From Tilletia caries (Eukaryota; Basidiomycota; Exobasidiomycetes; Tilletiales; Tilletiaceae), in assembly GCA_032718865.1 (NCBI GenBank), contig JALUTQ010000024.1:419501-483500 (forward strand): a DNA stretch of 64,000 bases, in the 5' to 3' direction. A model generated the notes under the pieces. It was not told the DNA's origin. It searched no databases and was given only the letters and a program-made list of their open reading frames with translations. The translations under genes were made by a program, and so were the position numbers. The number at the start of each line of letters is the position of its first letter. The stretch's first letter is position 1. Of this stretch, positions 44,501-54,484 are shown piece by piece.

Positions 44501-46340
44501 TCGACTGCAGGCGGCCAAGTTCCTGTTCACGATGTGCTCGACTTCGAGCCTGACGCTCCAGTTTGTGCTGTCGTGCCGGGGGTTGAAGACGTTGGTCGAC
44601 TTGATTGATGAGGACTATAATGAGCAGAGGGATTTGGTTTGGTTGGGTGTTGGGTGTGTGAATAGCGTGTTGGAGTTGCAGGTGAGTTGAGCCTTTTGGA
44701 CATCGATCTTAGATGGAACTGCTTTTTTGTTGCCCTGTCGTTGCTCACAACGCTCTACGACTTTCCCTACCTCCTTCTCCTCACAGAGCCCGGCATCGCG
44801 GAATGACTTTTGCCGCATGTTGGTGAAAGAAGGTCTCCTGGATCCCCTCACGACATCGCTTCTGGCTGTCTTGAAGGATGATTCGGAGGCGCGGGCTGTG
44901 ACCGCGAAAGAGCACATTCTGCAGACCTTTGTGATTTGTTCGCAGTCGGACTCGTGGCTCAAGAAGCAGATTGCCACTCGGGCCGTACTCAGACGTGAGT
45001 TCCTCTGTTTCCTTCATGTAATCTTCAAACCCTGTCCGATCGGTACTGACGACTTGAAGCCTCCCTTCTTCACAGTCGTCCTTAAGGCATGTGGACACTT
45101 ACAGCCGAGCGACTTGGTCATCATGCTCAAGGTGATCAAGAATCTTTCGATGAGCCCGGCGGTGCTTGACGACCTTCAACAGTGCAACACGATTGATTTC
45201 TTGACGAACATCCTTGCCAAACACTACGATGGCGAGCATGGGACTGAGGTTGCCAATCAGGTGCTCAACTCGATGTACAACTGTAAGTTTTGTGGAAGAA
45301 GCAGTGTATCTTGATAAAAGGGCAGACTACTCACGCCAACATTTCTTAGTGTGTCGCCTCAACAAGTCAAGACAGGAGGAGGCAGCACAGTCCGGTATCA
45401 TACCACTCTTTTTAAGAGTGGCTCGAACCGGATCCCCCTTGAAGCAATTCGCGCTGCCTATCCTGTGCGACTTTGCTCATGCGGGCAAGGCGACACGGAA
45501 GATGTTCTGGCAGCACGACGGCTTGGGCTTCTACCTCGAGCTTCTGTCCGATCCGTACTGGCAGGTCTCTGCGCTAGAGTCGATCCACGTCTGGATGCAA
45601 GACGAGACGGCGCGGGTGGAGGATGTGCTTCTCCAGCCTGAGTCCTCGGAAGCGTTGCTTCAACTTTTCAGCAGCGCCAAGACGAACGCGTTCGAGAATC
45701 TGTTGGAGGCGTTTTACAAGATTATGCGACTTTCCGAGGGTGTCACGTTGGCGATTGGCAAGAGTCCTGGCTTCTTTAACCGCCTGATCGAACGTCTTTC
45801 GCAGATTAATGCTGTGGCGAGGGTGTCTCTGCTTCGTATTGCCAAGCTGGTCTGTGATGTCCATCCGGACCGGGACCGGCAGAGTCTCATCGAGCGCCAC
45901 GGACTGTACGAGGTACGTTTTCGATGTATCTTATGCGCCGTTTGCAGAAAGATTGCTGACCCGTTTTTCCCACGTTCTTCCACCACCAGATTGTCAACGA
46001 GCTCAGTCGGACCGATCCGGCCGTTCTGGTCCGCAAGCTCGCGGTGGAAGTCCTCGAACAGCGGTACATGCAGCCCTCGCGCGACTCTGTGCAAGCTCCC
46101 GCCAAAGTCGTTCGTCGCACGGCGAGCGAGACCAACGTCGCGGCTGCGAGCATCATTGGCAGCGGGAGCTTGACGCCTACGAGCAACGCTTCGGGGTCGC
46201 CTACTGGTCCCAGCTCGAACGGCGGGACGCTGCGGGCACCGCAGGTTCCTATGCGTTCTCAGGGCAGTCACGGTCGGGCGGCTGGTCTCGCGGCGGGTGC
46301 GGCCAAGTCTTCGTTCATCTCTCACGTTCATCGTTCGTGA
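41554..46340 (+). CDS. sepH: SIN/MEN protein kinase, SepH / fission-yeast Cdc7 family
   Basis: Ser/Thr kinase expected at the spindle pole body in the septation initiation network. ATG 41554 gives [20 protein letters not shown]. The kinase domain is spread over many small exons: [12 protein letters not shown] (Gly loop), VAVKQIK (Lys), a 30-nt exon 41908-41937 ([10 protein letters not shown]), [39 protein letters not shown] and [17 protein letters not shown] disordered, Pro/Ser-rich middle (including [13 protein letters not shown]) is followed by the family's C-terminal armadillo-like helices ([77 protein letters not shown]). The stop is at 46338-46340. About 1,300 residues, as usual for SepH. 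The armadillo tail separates it from ordinary STE20/MAP3K kinases. Confidence 0.9.
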
Positions 46341-46676
46341 GAGCGAACCTCGTGGGCAGGCATCCGGGGGCTCTCCCTTCTCAACATCTTTCACATCTTT
46401 TCACCTCTTTACGGCTGCGATACGGGACCTTTATCATCATATCCCTTCTTGCTGCATTTGTAACCCGCACGTTCACTCCCATTCAGCCGGCTGGCTTTTT
46501 TGCATCAGAAATGTACGATTAACTTTTTCCATTGCGTGGAGAGCGGCGTGTCGATACAGTACTAGGTGCCACCGTGGGCAGAGCAAGCGAGAGTAACAGA
46601 GCAGGTAAGAGTGAGTGGTGTGAATAGCAAGACGGTGCGTGGGAAGTGCAGCACAGAACGTTCTGTCGAACAGCGT
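46341..46676. other. Convergent 3' gap, SIN kinase and prenyltransferase
   Basis: Short convergent 3' region with no supported gene. Confidence 0.45.
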
Positions 46677-48363
46677 TCACAGAATGCGCGGCGATCGTCG
46701 CAAAAAGTTCGTAAGACGTTGTCCATTTGCAACCACCTTCAGGTTCTTGTCTTCCTCGAAATCGTCAGGCTGGCTGAGCGCTGCTGGTTCCGAGGCTGGC
46801 GGTATCGCTTCGATGACAGCGGAGTTGGGAATCCTGGACGTTCGTGGCAGCGGGTTCAGATATATGGACAGATCGATCCTCCCGTCCTTCTTTTGACCGG
46901 CGCAGACGTAGTTTTGCAATCCCCTGCAGCCCTCGAGCTCGATGGGATCAGCAAAGAGTCGCAAGACGTCGTCGTAGAGAAGAGGTTGCTCGCTGTTGCA
47001 GGTGGAAGACGTTGCGTTGTGGACCGATTGACGGAGGTAGTCGGAGAGTCCTCGCGCGATGGCTTGATCTGATGATGCCCAATGGCGAACTGGAAGATAA
47101 ATCTTCGATGTGGCCTCGTCTTCGCTTCTTGAAAAGTCGTAGTAGATCACTGAGGTGGGAGTCAAGTATTCCAGCAAGTCAGCTTTGTTGCAGAGTGTAC
47201 GAGATTCGCAAGCCGACAACCAACTCACGAACGCCTCCGGTTGTTTCAGAGCGATCGTCAATCGTGCGAAGACTTGTCGTCCCATCCTGCTTCTGCTCGC
47301 TGAGCACTGCATGCCACAGCTGCGGCAACGTCCTTTCCCACCCGGATGCGATCCGTCCTCCCAGACTCATATGTTGGAGAACGCTTGCAATTTCGTTCGT
47401 GCGGTATCGGAAGTAGACCTTGATCCGGGCCGTCGAATCGTTGGAGCAGTCTGTTGAGAGAATGACGGCCTCAGGCCGCTCCGAAGGGTAGAGACTGTGG
47501 TAATAGGACTCGATGGTGGACCAGGCAGTGCCGTCAGCTTTGACGCTTTGGATCGCTTGATCGACAACGTCGAATTGCGAGCTCGATGCGCGAGCATGTG
47601 GCATCAAGTATGCTGGACGAACGGGAAGCGGAACAAGCGTTGGTTTCAGTACCTATCCTGTTACGCAATGAAGTTCTGCCCGACCCTATTTACCTTTTAC
47701 AAGAACGTTGCCAGACCGCTGAAGGTCGAAAGCGACGAATACTTGACTGCGCGCTTCAGACGTTTCGTCTTGCTCTTCGGAAATACAGCATTGTGCGAGG
47801 TCGCGAAGTCGTTCGAAGCTGCCAAGTCCTCCCGCTTGAAGACGCTGGAGGAGCCGCTCCGCTGCATGCAGGTTGGACAGCATCGATGAGCCGGCATCCG
47901 ACGGACACCCGATTGGCTCAATGCTGAACTTGACACTAGGCTGGCCTTTGGTCCACGACAGTCCGATCTCGACTGGACCTGAAAAGCGTCCGCGTCAGCC
48001 TCGTGATCATAACCGCGTATCGCTTCTTTGCCACTCACTATGGTTGTCGTTCATAAACGAAGGGAACGCAAATTCCCATCCTCTTGCGGTCTTTTGCGGC
48101 GCGCATCCGAGGGCTGGAAGGACGTAAACTTCGAGGAAGTTTTCGAAGACATTGATGGCTTCGGCAGAATATCTTGCCTGTTGCAACATTACTAGTAGAG
48201 GACTGGCTACAGCGCCGCGCCAGAAGTCGAGATCTTCGGGGCTTGGACCGTACCCCGTAGTGGACGGGAGATCGTTCCGAAGAAGGATCGGACGTTGAGG
48301 CGAGTCGATGTTGGGCGGCGTGAGCAGAGAGTCAACTGAGTTGGCGGCAGAAGGAAAAGACAT
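46677..48363 (-). CDS. DMATS-type aromatic (indole) prenyltransferase
   Basis: Predicted soluble ABBA-fold enzyme that would attach a dimethylallyl or similar prenyl group to tryptophan, tyrosine or an indole. ATG 48363 gives MSFPSAANSVDSLLTPPNID. Matching features in order: PLLVMLQQARYSAEA and VYVLPALG; FMNDNHS spliced to PVEIGLSWTKGQ (the Glu that contacts the indole in known members); VKFSIEPIG; FVAFDLQRSGNV; RIKVYFRYRT (the R-x-K-x-Y pyrophosphate motif); LGGRIASG; TGGV spliced to LIYYDFSRSEDEATSKIYLP and VRHWA (K-x-Y); and near the end LQNYVCAGQKKDGRIDLSIY. Stop at 46677-46679. Introns are near 47990-48044, 47190-47260 and a possible 48-nt one near 47660; around the last the usual first K-x-Y motif is not clear. 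It stands alone: neighbours are a cytokinesis kinase and an autophagy-type protein. Confidence 0.82.
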
Positions 48364-48955
48364 CTGTGCCAGAAGAAGAAGAAACGAGGGTTCCGTGGAG
48401 GGAGAACGAAGGACATCCCAGGCATACCCCCTCTTTAGATGCCAGCCTTTATAAGGCTATGCACGGCAGTAGTCGCCGCATCAAAACTGCAGATTGCGAT
48501 CCGACCGGAGACTGATGAGGCGATGAGGGTTAGGGATCGTGCCTGAACATATGTACCGTGCACACCATGCTGCTCGAATGCCCACGAATTTGGAAGTCAG
48601 TTGCCAGCGATATTGCCCTTTGCCCGCACGGCTACATTGGATTGAGAGATGGGATGGACAGAAGGATCAGCGATCAGCGTCGAGAGCACGGCTATGAAGC
48701 TGGGAAATGCAGCCTGCAAATAAGATGTCAGCGCATGTAACCATGCAAGATGCAACTTGCAAGGGTGCGTATACATATCTCATCGCCTCATGTGACCTTG
48801 ACTTTCCGACTTCGGCAGAAAGACCTTCCACAGGGACGCTGTGTACGTGCGGACGACTTCTCAGGAAGATCAAATGTCCGCTCTGAGAAGGTGATGATTG
48901 CAACGCCCGCGGTGCAACTTTCGTTCCTAGTCCTTCAGAAAGCAAAAAGAAGAAG
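48364..48955. other. Promoter of the prenyltransferase gene / 3' flank of the ZZ gene
   Basis: About 590 bases between two - strand genes. No gene is supported. Short frames here lack domains. Confidence 0.45.
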
Positions 48956-51900
48956 TTACTCGTCCTGGCCCACCAGCAACACAGGCAACATCGGCCGCGC
49001 TGAGACGCTGTGACCGTTCGCTTCCGCCGCGTGGTCGATGAGGCTCTTGAACAGCGCCATGTCAACAGGTTGCTTGAACACGGCGAAGACGCTATCGGAA
49101 TTGGCATCGGAAACGGACGCGGAAATGAGATAATGAGATATCTGTGCACGACGCGAGCTTTTATCCGGGCTGTCGAATCATCACTCACTGTCTTGAATCG
49201 TGTTCCACACGGCCCTCGCACCGGGAGCACAGATCGAAAGACTCCTTGCAGCTGCAGCATCGATACCACACTCCCTCGATGCACTCGTAGCAGCTGTCGC
49301 ACAGGATGCTCGGGTGGACGAGGTCCCGGATGGGCACGTAGGCAGCGTTCTTCGTACCGATATCTTCGAACCACCGCCATCCTGATGCGCGCGCAATCAT
49401 GTCGCACGCCCGCGCGCAGTTCGACAATGCAGTCATGGGACTGGCACTGGCACTGGCACTGGCACTGGCACTGGCACTGGCACTGGCACTGGCACTGGCA
49501 CTGGCACTGGGACTCTCAGGGTTCGAGTTCCGCGGCGAGACCAGGTTCAGACGGTACATCTCGAACTCGTCCTTGGTGTTCTGGACCCAACTTCGAATCG
49601 TGCTCTGAAGAGTCTTTTGGTACGCCTTGCCCAATTTGCCGCTCCGCGCAAGCGCAAGTGTCGTGGCAAACGGTTGCCGAAGTGGCCATGTACGCTGGAT
49701 AGGACCAGAGGGCCCTGAGCTTCCCGAATCAATGGACACCTGGACATGACGCAGGACATCCTCGTCTTCGTCGTCGGTGTCTTGCCCATTCTGATGTTCG
49801 TTCGAGCCGTCGTGCCGTCGCGCTATCGACGTTGAGATCACATGGGCGCGAACGTTTGCAAGCGTCTCTCCTGTAGCTATAGCCCGAGCATCCTTGTACA
49901 GGATGGGAAGCAGAGGGGCCTCGATGTCGTCACCCGTCCGGGCACGCAGACGAGCGATTGCATGTGCATTGAGTGCCGTCCAAGCACCAGCACCGCCTCC
50001 GCCGTATCGCGGCCTTTGGATCTTGATGAAGAAGTGGCTGGGGTCATGCAGGTCTTGTGAGATCTTCTCGCAGTCTTCGCACAGGTTGAGGCCAAGCACG
50101 CCCGGGGTGAGTTGGCCGAGAGGACAGTTAGCGCAGATGAAACGAGGTCCGTTGTGAAGTGACTTCTGACAGTTGAAGCATTGCGCGCCCTTCTGTTCTC
50201 CGGTAGACCGTACAGTGACCGTGGTCGCCGTCTGCCAAGCTTGCTCCATCGCCTGATGTTGTCGACTCAGAGAAGCGTTCCCATTGCTCGCTGCAGCATC
50301 CCACTCATTTTGAAGGTTATCGACAGACTCACTCCAAGTGCCTGGTTGTGGACCGGCTGCTGCAGCTCGCTCCGCCTGTGCAGCCAGTCTCTGCTGAGCT
50401 CGTATCAAGGAGTTCCCGAGTTTTGAGACGACGTTGCCATCGAGCGGCGCTGCGATTTTGATCAGGAGATGATCAAGGCTGTGACCGGCCACCTCAGCCT
50501 GAGCGGCCATAATATCTTCGTCAGCCTCACACCGTACACACTGTATGCACAGATTCGCAAGGAGTTCAGCATCTACGCAAATAGCATGGTCTCATATTTC
50601 TGTTTGGACTCACGAAATCGCGTCCACCTAGACAACTCGCACAATGCCATCTGGTGCCAGTGATCGGTTGCTGGCCGCACGCAGCGCACTCGACCCCGGT
50701 ATGCACTGGTGGCATAGACCTCCCATTTCCAGCGCTGCTGCGTCTTCTTTCGCTTGAGCTTGATGAGGGTATCGAAGCAGCCCGAACAGGCATGCGCAAG
50801 AAGACATGAGGCGGGTGACTATGGGCAAACGATGCTTCGAGTGAGTGGTCAAATCTCTGTAGAATTCTCGTCTTTGAGAGACTCACATGTCATCAACTCG
50901 TTTGAAACAGCTTCCGCACAAGTTTATGTCGTCGCACGAGGAACCTGGCAGAGCGAAGGAGTCAGGATCGGCCCTTGCTCCAGAATCCAAGTTTATAGCA
51001 CACTCACACTTGTATCTGCCAGTTTGCCAATTGTCTTCCCGCACACAATGGGTGCACTTCACTGGCAGTTCGTCCTCTACGGGATTCAATGCGTCATATG
51101 CGCTGTCAGTACGTAGCATAGACGAGAGAGCAATGATATGAACTGACCGATAGGTGTCCACTTGTCTTCTCGCCACAGCAGCTCGAAGAACGCATGTTGT
51201 GGTCCAGGCACAGTTGATGATCTTGTCCGAATCTGTATCTGGGACCGCGCATGATTAAATCTCGGATCTTGGAGATGTTCTCGCGCCGCATTACTTTGAA
51301 AGCAAGCAAAGCAAAGTTCAAACCCGTCCGCGGTAGGGTCTGTATCATGACCGCTCGGGACCACCCCTTCCGATCCCGACTTTGGTGATGGAGCTGGGTT
51401 GGAAGACGAAGATGAGACTTGAGTGCGAGCGGAGAGGACGGAGGATTGAGAGGAAGAGTTTGACGAGGAGGAAGAGGAGGAGGAGCTTGACGAGCCTGAC
51501 GAGTCCGTTCGTCCTCGTTGTTGAAGAGGTTGGACAGCTTGTGGGCTACTCGACGCTGGAATGCTGGACCACTCGTCTGTGCTTGAAGCGCCCGGATTGA
51601 CCATGGTCGGATCACGATCTCCGGCTGAGTGTGACCCCAGAACTGTGTCTCCGCTGCCGCTACCACTGCCACTCCCGCGTCGATCTTCAACTCTGCTAGT
51701 GTTTGATGTCTCGTTCGGTGAAGAATCGTTTCTTTCTTGCCGACACAGCCTTTGTGGTCCGCATGGCACACATACGTAGCGAAGAGAGTCGCCTTCGACG
51801 TGCGCCTTGCAAGTTGAACATGTGGGATGCTGAACCTTCTCCTTGCCATCCTCGATCAGTAATGTTCCGTCGCCAGCTTGCTCTTCCCCTTGTACTCCTT

Positions 51901-53416
51901 CAGACTTGCTTTGGACGCTTTCAGCCGATTCCACAAAGACGCCTGGTGACGGCCTTGGCGGTTGCTGCATAGTGGCCAAAGCAGTCTCATCCTCCGGAAG
52001 GAATCCCTTCGCGGCCAGATCGATCGCCGTGGGAACAAGATCATGGGTGCCACCGGTAGAAGCAGCATGTAAGCGTGATTGAGCGGTTGTGGAGCGACCA
52101 GGCATGACTGAGAAGTTCGAGATCGTTTGGACGCTCTCCGGCTCGCTTTCGTCGCCACTGTCGTCTAGAGGAGCGTCTATGCGAATCATACGAGTCCGCT
52201 TTCCCTGTCGGCCGAAGGACTGCGACACATTTGGGTCTGGTGAGCCACCAACCGAGGGCCCCCGATGTGATGTTGGTGGAGACGAGTGTGCTCCAGCAGC
52301 CACATCGAGCTGCCACTGCTCCTCTTCCCTGAGCTTGCGCTTCTCCATGTCGAGAATGGCCTGCATCTCGAAGATATGTCGTTCCATTTTTTCAACCTGC
52401 GCTCGCGCTGCCTCGTTGCGCTGACTTGCTGCGGCCGCTGCGAGCTCCTGTACAGGAAACAGACCTGGACCGATACTGCCCGAGAGGGAGCTCATGCCAT
52501 CCCACTGGCTCTGAGTGTGATAGCTATGGGAAGCAGCAGGCGGAGGCAGGTGGTTGGAGTCGGCTTGAGACCCGCTGATATGCGAGGTAGTTTGAGAGCT
52601 GGGCGGCGAGCGTCCGGAGCGAGCGCGCAGCTCAGCTGCGCGTTGAAGTATGTCGGCATTACGCCGGCGTCGTACTTCGTTGAAATCGTCTCCCGGTAAA
52701 GCGTCAAATCCGTTGGTATTTCCCAGGTGCGCAAGACTTGAGGAGCCCCATTGCGATAGAGGAGGGGCGGGAGCCAGGAACGATAAGCTTGACGATTCTC
52801 GACCGTTCGATGCCAGAATCTGCTCGTGAGAAATTGAGGTGATACGACCGTTGGAAGATGACCCCTCGGACCTCTGTTGAAGATGAGAGCTGGAGATCGA
52901 GGAGGGCCGATATAATTCCGAGCTGCCTTGGTACGACCTGAACGGGCTGCTGCCGCTCAGTCTCGAGGCGGCCTGGACATTCGACTCCGCTGCCCCGCTC
53001 GCCGAGAATCCGCCCGAGGCGGAAGGTGCGCGATAGCTTCCCCAGTAGCTACTAGCGACCCCGCTCTCCCCATCGTCCATTTCAGATCCGCCGAAGTCGG
53101 AGAGCGTCAGGGTGGAGACGAGATTGACGCAGACTCTCATGGAGATGGACGTCACCTGTCCGCTGGAGGGCGTGAAGTAGGCGATGGCCTCCGCAAGAGT
53201 GTCATCGCAGGCAATCTCGCACTGCTCGCCGTCGTCGTCGTCGTAGATGATGCTGTGCTGCTTGTGCGGGCTGAGCTGGAGGACGGTGCTGATGCGCTGT
53301 TGGAACGCGGCAAAGCTGAGCTGGCGGCTGTCGGAGTAGCGGATGCGCTTGACCTGCTCCAGATCGAGCGCGACCTTGAGGATGAGCGGCAGCGGCTGCG
53401 AATCCGACGCTTCCAT
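48956..53416 (-). CDS. nbr1: PB1 and multi-ZZ-finger protein, NBR1-like
   Basis: Resembles the NBR1/p62 class of selective autophagy receptors. ATG 53416 gives MEASDSQPLPLILKVALDLE, the start of a PB1 domain (KRIRYSDSRQLSFAAFQQRI, YDDDDGEQCEIACDDTLAEA). A Ser-rich, probably disordered stretch with a short coiled coil (EKMERHIFEMQAILDMEKRK) follows. At least four or five ZZ-type zinc modules come next: CSTCKAHVEG...CVPCG with its partner half FELCFACFQSNAAREH after a long insert; YKCECAINLD...INLCGSCFKRVDD; VECAACGQQP...WHCASCLGG; AQCFNCQKSL...FICANCPLG...LCEDCEK; LCDSCYECIEGVWYRCCSC...LCSRCEGRVEHDS. H-x-x-x-H-type tails (HDPSHFFIKIQRP, RHVFAVFKQPVD) support ZZ. Stop TAA at 48956-48958. I saw no four-tryptophan domain. 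Spliced from several exons; the first carries about 700 codons. Confidence 0.75.
49441..49510 (+). repeat. In-frame hexanucleotide microsatellite (CTGGCA)n
   Basis: About 11-12 perfect CTGGCA units inside the NBR1-like gene, encoding alternating Ser-Ala on the - strand between two ZZ modules. Loss or gain of units preserves the frame. Confidence 0.92.
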
Positions 53417-53677
53417 CGCGACTGCCAGTATCAGAGATATGTAAAATGTATGTACCTTGGGAGAATAGGGAAGCTGGCTGAGCTGCGCAGTTGTCGGTTC
53501 GAGGCGAGGCGAGGAAAGTCGGGGAGGGCCCGATCCACAAGTGCTTACGTCAGCGACAAAAGGCTCCGAGCTATCAGCAACACGGTGTCGCGAGAACCAT
53601 GCGCCAGGTCCGCTTCTTGACTGCGAGCGAGCAAGCTTGCCTTCCTCGAACATCGATCCCAGAAGACACTGCAGAAG
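53417..53677. promoter_or_regulatory. Compact divergent promoter, NBR1-like and PDCD5-like
   Basis: Only 261 bases separate the two divergent ATGs, so the promoters must overlap. No TATA box was seen. Confidence 0.5.
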
Positions 53678-54423
53678 ATGGAAGACTCAGAGCTGCAGGC
53701 AATCCGACAAGCGCGTATGGCGCAGCTGCGTGGAGGCGGTGGTGGAGGCGGTGGTCCGAGTGCAGGAGGTGAGCATTCCTCCCCGCGCTTGAACCCCGCA
53801 TGACTTTCTCTGCTCACTGGTCCATCTTTATCTCTTTGCAGCCTCGATGCCATCTGGTCTCGGCGCTGGGGCACGGTATGGTGGCGGAGGTGGTGGCGCA
53901 GGAGGAGGAGCAGCGGACATGGACGACGATGAGAGAAGGCAACAAGCGGCGCAGCAAGACGAGATGAAGCGAGAAATGCTTTCGACGGTCCTCGAGCCTG
54001 AAGCGCGCGAACGCTGTATGTATGACGGAGACATCTTTTCACTCCTTCAGAAAGCGTGTATGAGCTGAGTTTGTTTGATCACGCAGTGTCCCGAATTGCT
54101 ATGGTCAAGCCCGGCAAAGCTCGCGCGATTCAAGACATGCTCATTCGAATGGCTCAACAAGGCCAAATCCGATCCAAAATCAGCGAAGCTCAGCTGATCG
54201 ATCTTCTCGACCAAGTCGACCGGTCAGATCAGCAGCGGAATGGTGCAGGTGGGGCCAGTGGAGGAGGAGGGTCAGGACCCGGTTCCAAGATCACAGTATG
54301 TATTTCTCCAGTGTTCCATCCTTTCCCTCCGCAAAGGTGCTCACGATCTACCTCTGCTTCCTCCAGTTCAATCGCAAGAAGACGGCTGTAGATGATGATT
54401 CAGACGACGACTTTGACCTGTAA
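53678..54423 (+). CDS. PDCD5-like DNA-binding protein
   Basis: Homologue of programmed-cell-death protein 5 (TFAR19), a small conserved helical protein reported to bind DNA and the TCP-1 chaperonin in animals. ATG 53678 gives MEDSELQAIRQARMAQLRGG. The Gly-rich insert (about 40 residues) after the first helix replaces the short linker of animal proteins. Then come ERRQQAAQQDEMKREMLSTV and LEPEARER, spliced to LSRIAMVKPGKARAIQDMLI and RMAQQGQIRSKISEAQLIDL. The acidic tail ends DDDSDDDFDL, with TAA at 54421-54423. About four exons. The order QDEMKREML, LSRI, KARAIQDML, QGQI, KISE is diagnostic of the family. Confidence 0.9.
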
Positions 54424-54484
54424 TGGTACTTCTATCCGAGTTTGAATGCATTACGTGCACAAGTGCGCTACACCACTCCTTCCT

